The translations under genes and the position numbers were made by a program. 38,470 nucleotides of DNA. Source: Thermodesulfobacteriota bacterium. Lineage in GTDB: Bacteria; Desulfobacterota; DSM-4660; Desulfatiglandales; Desulfatiglandaceae. The notes under the pieces are model-generated. The model saw only the letters and a program-made list of their open reading frames with translations. It did no database searches and was not told where the DNA came from. Location: the NCBI GenBank assembly GCA_028278625.1, contig JANQDY010000277.1, positions 1 through 38,470 on the forward strand. The letters run 5' to 3'. Shown here one piece after another: positions 24,360 through 32,107 of the stretch; positions within the stretch are counted from its first letter, which is position 1, and each line of letters begins with the position of its first letter.

Positions 24360-25112
24360 ATGAGCCATTTTCTTTTGTGCCGGAACATATCCAAGGTTTT
24401 TGGGGGCATTGAGGCCTTAAGTGATGTGAACCTCGAGGTGGATCGGAACAGCATCACCGGTGTGATCGGTCCCAACGGCGCCGGAAAAACAACCCTCTTT
24501 AACATCATGTCGGGGGCATTGCTTCCCTCTGGGGGGGAGGTGATCTTCAAAGGCAAGAAGGTTTCGGGAATGGGTCCGGCCCGGGTCTGCCGTTTGGGGA
24601 TCGCCCGGACCTACCAGTTGGTTCGTCCTTTCAGTTCCCTCAGCGCCATTGAAAATGTGATGATCGGACTGGGGTTCGGCAGGGCTGAACCCATGAGCAA
24701 GAAGGATCGTGTTACCGAAGCCTTTAGAATTCTAGAGATGGTGGGACTTGAAAGCAAGATCAACCATGCTGCCGAGGGTCTCACCCTGGTTGAAAAAAAG
24801 CACCTTGAAATTGCCCGGGCTTTGGCCACCGCGCCGGAGATTCTGTTGCTGGACGAAGTGGTTTCAGGCCTTAACCCTACGGAGGTATCCAGAACCGTTG
24901 AAACCATCCGGCAGATAAGGGAAAGCGGCATCACCGTCATCATGATCGAGCATATCCTGAAGGTGGTGATGGCCCTTTGCGAGCGGGTGGTGGTGCTCAA
25001 TTACGGTGTCCAGATCGCCGAGGGTTCCCCGGAAGAGGTGGTTTCAAATGAGGCGGTCATTGAGGCCTACATCGGCAAGTTCGAAGACGGGGAGGAGGGG
25101 GCGCATGCTTGA
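24360..25112 (+). CDS. LIV-type ABC ATPase, LivG-like
   Basis: A 250-residue ATPase. Walker A GPNGAGKTT near 37-45, a LivG-type linker GIARTYQLVRPFSSLSAIENV with the Q-loop glutamine, Walker B ILLLDEVVSGLNP and the switch histidine in IMIEHILKVV. The signature motif reads LTLVEKKHLEIARALA in place of LSGGQQ, as in many LivG proteins of aromatic-uptake systems. It pairs with the LivF-like ATPase and overlaps it by eight bases. Confidence 0.9.
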   Translation: MSHFLLCRNISKVFGGIEALSDVNLEVDRNSITGVIGPNGAGKTTLFNIMSGALLPSGGEVIFKGKKVSGMGPARVCRLGIARTYQLVRPFSSLSAIENVMIGLGFGRAEPMSKKDRVTEAFRILEMVGLESKINHAAEGLTLVEKKHLEIARALATAPEILLLDEVVSGLNPTEVSRTVETIRQIRESGITVIMIEHILKVVMALCERVVVLNYGVQIAEGSPEEVVSNEAVIEAYIGKFEDGEEGAHA

Positions 25113-25809
25113 ATTGGCCGGCATTGAGGCGTTTTACGGTTCCATTCAGGCTCTCTGGAACGTGTCTTTAAGGGTTTTGGAGGGGGAGATTGTCACGCTT
25201 CTGGGGTCAAACGGGGCAGGCAAAAGCACCGCCATCCAAGTGGCCCAGGGGCTCGTTCGGCCCACTTCAGGGGAGACCCGGTTTCTGGGGGAGGTGATTC
25301 AACGTTTAGGTCCTCATCAGGTGGTGGAACGGGGGCTCTGTCTGGTCCCTGAAGCGCGTCATCTCTTTCCCCACATGAGCGTTCTTGAGAACCTGGAACT
25401 GGGGGCTTATCCGAAAAAAGCGAGAGCCGTCCGGGAGGAAACCCTTCAATGGATATATGATCTTTTTCCCGTTTTGAGGAAACGAAAAAAGCAGCGGGCC
25501 GGCACGCTTTCCGGCGGTGAACAGCAGATGGTGGCCATCGGCCGGGGCCTTATGGCCAAGCCGTCGCTTCTGATGATGGATGAACCGTCTCTGGGGCTTG
25601 CCCCTCTCATCGTGGCAGAACTTTTTAACACCATTTCCAATATCAACCGGCACGGCCTCTCCATATTGCTGGTGGAGCAGAATGCGCGTCATGCCTTATC
25701 ACTGGCAAGTCGGGCCTATGTCATGGAGACGGGTCGGATTACCCGTGAAGGTGCCGGAAAGGACCTGCTGGCGGATCCCACCATCCGTACCGCCTACCTG
25801 GGGATGTGA
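25105..25809 (+). CDS. LIV-type ABC ATPase, LivF-like
   Basis: This 234-residue ATPase starts at ATG 25105, where GGGGAGGAGGGG provides the ribosome site; the frame is open further upstream but that part lies inside the previous gene. Motifs: FYGSIQALWNVSL, Walker A GSNGAGKST near 35, LVPEARHLFPHMSVLENL (LivF Q-loop), LSGGEQQMVAIGRGLM and LLMMDEPSLGLAP, H-loop LVEQNARHAL. It completes the importer and is the last recognisable gene of the operon. I see no convincing terminator behind it. Confidence 0.92.
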   Translation: MLELAGIEAFYGSIQALWNVSLRVLEGEIVTLLGSNGAGKSTAIQVAQGLVRPTSGETRFLGEVIQRLGPHQVVERGLCLVPEARHLFPHMSVLENLELGAYPKKARAVREETLQWIYDLFPVLRKRKKQRAGTLSGGEQQMVAIGRGLMAKPSLLMMDEPSLGLAPLIVAELFNTISNINRHGLSILLVEQNARHALSLASRAYVMETGRITREGAGKDLLADPTIRTAYLGM

Positions 25810-25825
25810 CACCCTTCCCGTTTTC

Positions 25826-26110
25826 TCACTCTCTCCTTGACAAGGGAAGTGAGCGCCAATTCGGGTTCGAGACATGAATTGATTCAGACATCATGATCCC
25901 TGAAAAGCGGATATTGATAACCCCACTGGCATCACGAAACGGATAAAACCGTTCATAATAGGTGGTGAAACAGCTAAAAGGGTTGATGATCCTCTCCATA
26001 AGGTCTGCCATTTCAAATCGGATACAGCCGTCTTCGATGTGGCTGACTTGCCCGCCGTACAGGCGTTTTAGAAATTGAAAGGAAGAGTTCTTTGATGATT
26101 TCAAGAGCAT
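25826..26110 (-). CDS. Small hypothetical open frame behind the DUF4143 ATPase
   Basis: About 94 residues from an ATG (first base 26110) that overlaps the ATPase stop by ten bases, with GGTGG just before it. The translation (FLKRLYGGQVSHIEDGCI, then NPFSCFTTYYERFYPFRD) has no domain I recognise and no signal or membrane segment. Same-strand overlap suggests possible co-translation; the segment between the livF-like gene and the ATPase is otherwise empty. It could also be the decayed remnant of a longer gene. Confidence 0.3.
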   Translation of the reverse strand: MLLKSSKNSSFQFLKRLYGGQVSHIEDGCIRFEMADLMERIINPFSCFTTYYERFYPFRDASGVINIRFSGIMMSESIHVSNPNWRSLPLSRRE

Positions 26111-27297
26111 GTCCACCAAGCTCGGACATAGTGATTTTTGCGCCTGTAGCTTTCCACACCGCCATAGACCAGCATACCACCAATGTCTCCGGAGAGTTTC
26201 GTATACCGGTTCAATGCGTCAAGAAAATCGGATGCAACAGTTATTCCGGACTTTATCTCAATGGGCACCCGTCGATTTCCCATATCCATGATGAGGTCCA
26301 CCTCAAGCCCCCTGGAATCCCGCCAGAAATAGAGCGGCGGTCTTTGGCCGTTATTAAGAAAGACCTTCTGAATCTCATTGACCACGAAGTTCTCAAATAT
26401 GGGGCCTCTTAGGGGATGCTGGTGAACGTCCCGTGGCTTTCGAATGCCCAATAAGTGGCACAAAAGTCCCGTGTCCGCAAAATAGAGCTTAGGGCTCTTG
26501 ATGATTCTTTTTGAGAAGTTCTGGTGAAAGGGTGGAAGGATGTGGACGATGTAGCATGCCCGCAAAATTGAAATCCATCGCTTTGCCGTTGTGTGGGTGA
26601 CCCCCGCGTCCGCGCCCAGGGAGGAGGCGTTCAAAAGAGACCCGGCTCGGCCCGCGCAAAGGCCCACAAATCGTGTAAACGCGTCCAGGTCGCCGATATT
26701 AGCGAGCTGACGGACATCCCGTTCCACATAAGTTCGCAAATATCCGTCCAGCCAGACCGACGGGTCGAGATTTCGATCATGGATTCGCGGAAAGAAACCT
26801 TTGAAGAGGGTTTCATAGGGATCCATTTTTGGGGATTCCCCGAAATTCTTGTCCGTTTCAAAGAAGGTGTCGGGGGTGAGCGGTTTTCGCTCCAGCAATT
26901 CCGCCAGCGAGAAGGGAAGCAATTCCAGAATGGCGGCCCGTCCCGCAAGCGACTGGCTGATCTTTTCGGAAAGCAAAAAGTGTTGGGAGCCGGTGAGAAT
27001 AAGCGGCCCTCCCCTTTGGTCATCCACGAATCCCTGAAGGTATGAGAAAAGTTCCGGTACCCGTTGTATCTCGTCCAGAATGGCGCCGCCCTTTCCTTCA
27101 AGGCGCAGAAGAAAGCCACGGGGATCTTCTCTGGCTTCTTCGCGGTTTTGCAGGTCTTCAAGGGAAATGTATTGAAAATCGGGGAAAGCTGTCCGAGCGA
27201 GTGTTGTTTTGCCGGACTGCCTTGGCCCGGTCAGATAAATGACCGGAAAAGGTCCGGCCAATGCCGTGAGTCTTCTTGATAGAGTGCGGTGAATCAT
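26101..27297 (-). CDS. AAA ATPase with DUF4143 nuclease-like C-terminus
   Basis: A 398-residue protein. The N-terminal ATPase has LTGPRQSGKTTLARTAFP (Walker A near 24-31), GGAILDEIQRVP (Walker B) and the sensor ILTGSQHFLLSEKISQSLAGR. The C-terminal DUF4143 region reads LRTYVERDVRQL, then AKRWISILRACYIVHILPPF and KLYFADTGLLCHLLGI, ending with a PD-(D/E)XK-like stretch FWRDSRGLEVDLIMDM, PIEIKSG. The family is widespread in anaerobes as single genes of unknown role, often thought mobile or stress-related. It stands alone here, with a perfect inverted repeat 37 bases upstream. Confidence 0.92.
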   Translation of the reverse strand: MIHRTLSRRLTALAGPFPVIYLTGPRQSGKTTLARTAFPDFQYISLEDLQNREEAREDPRGFLLRLEGKGGAILDEIQRVPELFSYLQGFVDDQRGGPLILTGSQHFLLSEKISQSLAGRAAILELLPFSLAELLERKPLTPDTFFETDKNFGESPKMDPYETLFKGFFPRIHDRNLDPSVWLDGYLRTYVERDVRQLANIGDLDAFTRFVGLCAGRAGSLLNASSLGADAGVTHTTAKRWISILRACYIVHILPPFHQNFSKRIIKSPKLYFADTGLLCHLLGIRKPRDVHQHPLRGPIFENFVVNEIQKVFLNNGQRPPLYFWRDSRGLEVDLIMDMGNRRVPIEIKSGITVASDFLDALNRYTKLSGDIGGMLVYGGVESYRRKNHYVRAWWTCS

Positions 27298-27333
27298 GAC
27301 TTTTTCTTATCACCTGAAACAACTCAGGTCAAT

Positions 27334-27352
27334 TTGAATATTTGATATTCAA
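27334..27352 (-). promoter_or_regulatory. Perfect inverted repeat upstream of the DUF4143 ATPase
   Basis: TTGAATAT and ATATTCAA are separated by three bases, giving an 8-base perfect palindrome; a second one (ACCTGA/TCAGGT, 27312-27329) lies closer to the gene. TTGACC between them could serve as a -35 box on the minus strand. Both are plausible operator sites; neither is followed by a T-run on the side needed for a terminator. Confidence 0.4.
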
Positions 27353-27423
27353 AATGTGCATAGTTTCAAAGCCCGGAACGCCTCGGCGCTTTCTCATTTT
27401 TCTCGACGGTTCATCGGGAACTT

Positions 27424-28521
27424 TCATTCTTCTCTGCTTCCAGGATTTCGAAGGGCTTTAAAAGACAGAATCACCAGGGTGACCGCTGTGATGGGGATGA
27501 TGACCTTCATCACCAGCCCGAACTCGTCAAGGGCCTCGCTTTTCGTTGCGCTCAAAAAAAGATAAACGGTATATGCCGTGTAAAATCCCAAGAACAGGGC
27601 TCCTTCCCATCGATCGATCCGGTAATGGGTAAAAAGTATGGGCAGGACAAGGAGGGTTGCGCCGATCATGACGGGAATGTCAAAATGAATTGCATTATTG
27701 GAAACCTGGACGCCGCAAGGAGAGAGGGCACTTGTAAGTCCCAGCACCAGCAGAATATTGAAGATGTTGCTGCCGATGATATTCCCTACGGCGATGTCCC
27801 GCTGGCCCCGCATGCTGGCAACCAGGGAGGTGGCGATTTCCGGTAAGGATGTTCCCACCGCTACGATGGTGAGTCCGATGACAAGGCGGCTTATGCCCAG
27901 AAGTTCTGCGATTAAAACCGCACCATCGATCAGCCAGCCTGAACCCAATACCAGCAGGGCCAGCCCCAGAAGGATCATGGTGATGTCCAAAAGAATCCTG
28001 AGCGGTTTTCTTTTCTTCACGGTGTCGGATTCCATTGTGCCGGTCAGAATCGGCTGGTCGCACAAGTGTTCCCGACGGCTTTTGCGAATCACAAAAGTGG
28101 TGTAGCCAAGGGCCCCCAGGAAGAGGATTATGCCCTCGTAACGGTTGATGACGCCATCCAATCCCATGAGGAACACCAGGAGGGAGGCGCCGATCATCAG
28201 AGGCACTTCGAGCCGGATCAACCGCCGATCCACTGTCAAGGTTGCAAAGAGGGCCGCCAGTCCCAATACGAGGAGTATGTTGGAGATGTTGCTGCCAACG
28301 ATGTTCCCCAGTGCCAGATCCGACTGGCCTGTAAAAGAAGCTTCCAACGTGACGGCCAGTTCAGGGGAACTGGTCCCGTAGGCCACAACGGTCAGTCCCA
28401 CCACCAAAGGCGAAATACCGATAGCCATTGCGAGCCCAGAGGCGCCCCTCACCAGGAACTGAGCACCTCCCACCAGCAACAGAAAACCTAGAATAAACAG
28501 AACAAGCGTTGTCGTTTGCAT
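27424..28521 (-). CDS. Calcium/sodium antiporter, YrbG-like (CaCA family)
   Basis: A 365-residue membrane protein with the two inverted alpha repeats of the cation/Ca exchanger superfamily: GTSSPELAVTLEAS with GNIVGSNISNILLVLG, and GTSLPEIATSLVAS with GNIIGSNIFNILLVLG. The acidic residue in each GTSxPE motif binds the ion in this family. About ten to eleven hydrophobic helices are visible, with a polar central loop (about 145-175). It should exchange Ca2+ for Na+ or H+ across the inner membrane. It lies 29 bases behind the DHH-CBS gene on the same strand, with a 7-base hairpin (28527-28544) between. Confidence 0.93.
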   Translation of the reverse strand: MQTTTLVLFILGFLLLVGGAQFLVRGASGLAMAIGISPLVVGLTVVAYGTSSPELAVTLEASFTGQSDLALGNIVGSNISNILLVLGLAALFATLTVDRRLIRLEVPLMIGASLLVFLMGLDGVINRYEGIILFLGALGYTTFVIRKSRREHLCDQPILTGTMESDTVKKRKPLRILLDITMILLGLALLVLGSGWLIDGAVLIAELLGISRLVIGLTIVAVGTSLPEIATSLVASMRGQRDIAVGNIIGSNIFNILLVLGLTSALSPCGVQVSNNAIHFDIPVMIGATLLVLPILFTHYRIDRWEGALFLGFYTAYTVYLFLSATKSEALDEFGLVMKVIIPITAVTLVILSFKALRNPGSREE

Positions 28522-28550
28522 AAATGGCTTTTCTAAGGAAAAGCGTTGTT

Positions 28551-29852
28551 TTACGAGTCAGGCAGCAGATCGTAATAGTATCTCATGGTGTCGCTTCGGG
28601 TGATGATTCCGATGAGATTTCCGTCACTAACCACGGGCAGCCGTCCGATATCCTCCTGCACCATCAGCTTGACGGCACTGAAGACGCCGCTATCCAAATC
28701 GATTTTTCTGACTTTCGTGCTCATGAAGGCCTTTACCGGTGCGTTCATTTGGGATTCTTTTCGTACCTTACGAAAATCTCTTCTGGAAATAATGCCGACG
28801 ACTTTTTGCCCCTCAGTGACGGGAAAACCGGTGCATCCCTTTTCTCTCAAGAGAACAGCCACCTCCTTCATGGGGGTATCGGGAGATACGGAAAAGACCG
28901 GATAACTCATGAGATCGCTGATCGTTATGGTGGCGGGATGGTTTCTTTTCAGTAAATCAAAGACCCAGGCCACCGCCTCTTCTCGGTTTGTGGACCTCAG
29001 AAGGGCGGATCCGGCGTTTGGGTGTCCGCCGCCCCCCAAAACCTGCATGACAGCACCCATGTCAACCGTATCAGGCGCGCTTCTGCCGATTACCAGGCAG
29101 CGATTTCTGGCCTTCTCGGAGAATATGCCGACGGCCACCTCCACATTTAGAATATCCCGGTACATGTTCACCACCAGGGAAAGCCCCGGCACGTGGCCTT
29201 CGATGTCCATCACACCAACGCTCACGGTGTAATCGTTCAGCTTTTCCCTTTTTGCGTTTTTAAGCATTTCATAGAGGAGATCTTTCTGTTTGGGGCCGTA
29301 AATGGGTCTGAGAAAACTTCTGATGACCGAGAGGTCGGCACCATTTTCCAGAAGATAAGCCACGGCCTGTGCGTCTTTGGGCGTGGTTGAGGGATAACTC
29401 ATGCTTCCGGTGTCTTCATAGATCCCCGCCAGAAAGAGGGTCGCCTCAATGGGTGTGATGGCCCTTTGGTCTTCTTTAAGTCGAAGGGCCAGAAGTGTGG
29501 CGGTTGCGCCCACTTTCTCGATGCAAGTATAGGACGCGCATGATTTTTGGCTGGCGTTATGGTGATCCCAGATATGGATATCCAGATCCTTTTCATCTTT
29601 CAGATTTTCAAAATCACTAAGCCTGGACCAGTTGGGTGCATCCACCGCAATGAGTCTGGAAACGGCGTCTTGCTTTATTTCACGGGCGCTTTTGTAAGGA
29701 AAAAGGTCCTTATGGAGAGAAATAAAGGCCTTCACATTGGGATTTAAACTCTTGGGCAGGACGGGCAGCGCCTCCTTGTATATCTTGGTTGCGGCGAACA
29801 CCGAGGCCACCGCGTCAAAGTCGGCGTTTTTGTGGGTCGTTATGATTTCCAT
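28551..29852 (-). CDS. DHH-DHHA1 phosphoesterase with two CBS domains
   Basis: This 433-residue protein has a DHH domain (HKNADFDAVAS near 7-17, IAVDAPNW, then DIHIWDHHN near 92-100), a DHHA1 domain with the GGGGHPNAGSALL substrate motif (about 272-284), and CBS domains reading ISDLMSYPVFSVSP..GIISRRDF and VKAFMSTKVRKIDL..GIITRSDT. In many Deltaproteobacteria this same domain string continues into a poly(A)-polymerase/CCA-adding enzyme of about 880 residues. Here the protein ends right after CBS 2 (LLPDS) and the next gene is unrelated, so the nucleotidyltransferase half is absent. The remaining part could be a nucleotide-regulated phosphodiesterase or exonuclease. Confidence 0.88.
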   Translation of the reverse strand: MEIITTHKNADFDAVASVFAATKIYKEALPVLPKSLNPNVKAFISLHKDLFPYKSAREIKQDAVSRLIAVDAPNWSRLSDFENLKDEKDLDIHIWDHHNASQKSCASYTCIEKVGATATLLALRLKEDQRAITPIEATLFLAGIYEDTGSMSYPSTTPKDAQAVAYLLENGADLSVIRSFLRPIYGPKQKDLLYEMLKNAKREKLNDYTVSVGVMDIEGHVPGLSLVVNMYRDILNVEVAVGIFSEKARNRCLVIGRSAPDTVDMGAVMQVLGGGGHPNAGSALLRSTNREEAVAWVFDLLKRNHPATITISDLMSYPVFSVSPDTPMKEVAVLLREKGCTGFPVTEGQKVVGIISRRDFRKVRKESQMNAPVKAFMSTKVRKIDLDSGVFSAVKLMVQEDIGRLPVVSDGNLIGIITRSDTMRYYYDLLPDS

Positions 29853-29999
29853 GGGCGAAATCCTATAAGGTCAGACATAAAGGAAGATTTTTGGTTGCAG
29901 GGTCATAAAACAATTATCCGCAATATTATCAGAATCCTTTAGAAAAAAGGAAGCATTTCCGACAATTCATGGGGATCATTTCATTATGAGGGATATGTG

Positions 30000-30008
30000 T
30001 GCTATACT
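30000..30008 (+). promoter_or_regulatory. Extended -10 promoter of the acetolactate decarboxylase gene
   Basis: TGC directly precedes TATACT (30003-30008), an extended -10 element that does not need a strong -35 box (the best candidate there is TTCATT at 29980). Transcription would begin near 30015, giving a leader of about 40 bases. Confidence 0.45.
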
Positions 30009-30054
30009 CACAGGATATTGCCTTTTTTCGTTGATCTATTGAACCAGTGGAGGA

Positions 30055-30834
30055 ATGCACTTGAAAAAACGATTCATTTTCATCAGTGCCCTTGTTCTCT
30101 TTCTCTTTTCGGGATGCGGGGCAAAATCTTCAAATACCGTCACCCAGGTATCCACCATTGATGCTCTTTTGGCGGGCGTTTACGACGGTCAGATGGCAGT
30201 CGGACAACTCATGACCCATGGTGATACGGGCATCGGCACCTTTGACCATCTGGACGGCGAGATGATTCTCTTGGGCGGGGAAATCTACCAGGTGAAATCA
30301 GATGGTAGCGTTTATAAACCCAAGAGATCGCTCAAAACGCCTTTTGCGGCCGTGAACTGGTTCAAACCGGACGAAACCGTTGACATTGACGGTCCGGTCG
30401 GCTTCGATCGTCTTAAGGAACTGTTGGACAGGCGGATTCCCAATCAAAACCTGTTTTGTGCCATCAAAATTCATGGGCGTTTTAAAAGCGTTCTGACCAG
30501 GAGCGTTCCCGCTCAGAAAAAACCCTATCCACCCCTGGCCCAGGTGACGGCCCATCAGCCGGAGTTTAAGGCCGAAAACCTGAGCGGTTCCATCATTGGA
30601 TTCCGCTGTCCGCCATTTGTGAAGGGTATCAACGTGCCGGGATATCATCTTCATTTCATCAGCGATTCCAGAAAGTTCGGAGGACACCTGCTGGCCTTTG
30701 AAATGGAAAGGGGCCGGTGCGAGGTGGACATTTGCAGCAAGTTTTTTCTGATACTGCCGGAAAACCGGGAGACATTGAAATCCGTCGATCTCTCAAAGGA
30801 CAGAAGCCGGGAGCTAAAGCAGGTGGAGGAATGA
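30055..30834 (+). CDS. budA: Acetolactate decarboxylase, predicted lipoprotein
   Basis: The body matches acetolactate decarboxylase along its length: TIDALLAGVYDGQMAVGQL, FDHLDGEMILLGGEIYQV, the arginine region RSVPAQKKPYPPL, and the zinc-ligand set PGYHLHF..FGGHLL (three histidines). It converts alpha-acetolactate to acetoin. The N-terminus is a lipoprotein signal: KKRFIFISALVLFLF, then SGCG with the acceptor cysteine about 20 residues in. ATG 30055 lies only one base after GGAGG, so the TTG at 30061, seven bases away, may be the real start. No acetolactate synthase or butanediol gene is nearby. Export of this enzyme is unusual for a Gram-negative, because its substrate forms in the cytoplasm. 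Confidence 0.85.
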   Translation: MHLKKRFIFISALVLFLFSGCGAKSSNTVTQVSTIDALLAGVYDGQMAVGQLMTHGDTGIGTFDHLDGEMILLGGEIYQVKSDGSVYKPKRSLKTPFAAVNWFKPDETVDIDGPVGFDRLKELLDRRIPNQNLFCAIKIHGRFKSVLTRSVPAQKKPYPPLAQVTAHQPEFKAENLSGSIIGFRCPPFVKGINVPGYHLHFISDSRKFGGHLLAFEMERGRCEVDICSKFFLILPENRETLKSVDLSKDRSRELKQVEE

Positions 30835-30875
30835 TTGCGGAAAGCGGTTTGGATGATCCTACCGAGGAGTTTTTC

Positions 30876-31523
30876 CTAACGGCCATGGACCTCATCCAGG
30901 GAAGCCCGAAGCAGTTCCGCCCAGGCGTCACAGGCGGTCTTGGCATGGCCCCATTTCGTAAATCCGACAACGTAATCCTCGGGATTCAGGGGGACGCCCA
31001 CCTTTTTGTCCACCACCGCGCCCAACGGTTTACCGGTTTGGGAATCGAGAAACTCGGCTTCCATGGCGGCCCCTCCCATGTCCACCGGCAGGCCCACGGC
31101 AACGACCATGGTGGCATTGATCACGGGGTTTGCGGGGATCAGGTCGGTGATGGCCGCCCGTATCCGAAGCACATCTGGCCCGGGCTGGTCTACAATGGGG
31201 TAGGCATCCTGCACTTCTTCAACGACGGTGTCTCGAAAATACTGGGCTAATTCGTTCAGCGCCTCGGGATTTATCTGTCGTTCTTTGGCCATGGGATGAA
31301 AATAGACCACGACCGGGTCGATCATGAGTTTTTTGTAGTTCTTCCAATCCACGTCAGGGACTTCATACCAGAATAGGCTTTCATCTTCAGGGTCCTGATG
31401 AAGCGCCGAATAGTCCTGGAGAAACCCGGAATGGGGCGGCGCTTTGGCGCAGCCGGCTAAAAGCGCCGGAAGAAGTACCATTCCGAAAATGTGTGTCAGA
31501 AGAAACCGGCGGCTTCTTTTCAT
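30876..31523 (-). CDS. DUF3313-type lipoprotein
   Basis: A 215-residue protein starting at the ATG with first base 31523, with GGAGG seven bases upstream; an earlier in-frame ATG at 31583 is less likely. It has a lipoprotein signal (MKRSRRFLLTHIFGMVLLP, then ALLAGC). The mature part (GFLQDYSALHQ, then MIDPVVVYFHP and AAITDLIPANPVINAT) has the pattern of the DUF3313 family of small outer-membrane or periplasmic lipoproteins of unknown function. It is convergent with the decarboxylase gene, with 41 bases between the stops. Confidence 0.8.
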   Translation of the reverse strand: MKRSRRFLLTHIFGMVLLPALLAGCAKAPPHSGFLQDYSALHQDPEDESLFWYEVPDVDWKNYKKLMIDPVVVYFHPMAKERQINPEALNELAQYFRDTVVEEVQDAYPIVDQPGPDVLRIRAAITDLIPANPVINATMVVAVGLPVDMGGAAMEAEFLDSQTGKPLGAVVDKKVGVPLNPEDYVVGFTKWGHAKTACDAWAELLRASLDEVHGR

Positions 31524-31675
31524 TTCAAATCCTCCATTCTCTCTGATGTTCTGATGGGGCCAATTGAAGACGTGCAAGATCATAGCGCCATTACGCTTTA
31601 CTTTCCAGAAAAAATGGACAGATTTAAATGAATTTGAGAAGATCTGATCAACCCGTTGAAACGTTATAACCGATT

Positions 31676-32107
31676 ATGCTCAAAATATCCGATCAGATTT
31701 ACATTCCCTTAAATGAGATTGAGCTCCGGCCCATGCGAGCCCATGGGCCGGGGGGGCAAAATGTTAATAAGGTTGCAACCGCCGTGCACTTGCGCTTCCC
31801 CATTCATGCCTCTTCACTGCCCGGTCATATCAAGGACCGTCTTCTGCAATTGAGTGATCAACGGATCTCAAAGGAAGGGATTATCGTCATCAAGGCGCAG
31901 CAATACCGCACACAGGGACAAAACAGGGCAGAGGCGCTGATCCGGCTGCGGGACCTGATCAGAAGCGTTTTGGCGACACCCAAACGGCGAAAACCGACCC
32001 GACCCAACAGAAGCGCCCATGAAAGAAGGCTTAAGCAAAAGACCCACCGGGGCAGAATCAAATCCTTGAGAAAGCGTTTAGGCCGGTCGTCCCGGGATTG
32101 GGATTAA
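31676..32107 (+). CDS. arfB: Ribosome-rescue peptidyl-tRNA hydrolase, ArfB/YaeJ-like
   Basis: This 143-residue release-factor-like protein has the catalytic GGQ loop in RPMRAHGPGGQNVNKVAT (about 18-35) followed by AVHLRFPI, and a long basic C-terminal tail (RRLKQKTHRGRIKSLRKRL). Such tails enter the empty mRNA channel of stalled ribosomes in ArfB. It releases nascent chains from ribosomes stuck at mRNA ends. It lacks a codon-recognition domain, which separates it from RF1/RF2. Its stop overlaps the end of the convergent radical SAM gene by four bases. Confidence 0.92.
   Translation: MLKISDQIYIPLNEIELRPMRAHGPGGQNVNKVATAVHLRFPIHASSLPGHIKDRLLQLSDQRISKEGIIVIKAQQYRTQGQNRAEALIRLRDLIRSVLATPKRRKPTRPNRSAHERRLKQKTHRGRIKSLRKRLGRSSRDWD

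Noticed and set aside
25826..25852. Stem CACT..CCTT/AAGG..AGTG behind the livF-like gene.
   Set aside because: Interrupted stem with no T-run; too weak for a terminator call.
28527..28544. 7-base hairpin between the DHH-CBS and antiporter genes.
   Set aside because: No T-run follows on the minus strand, so I do not call it a terminator.
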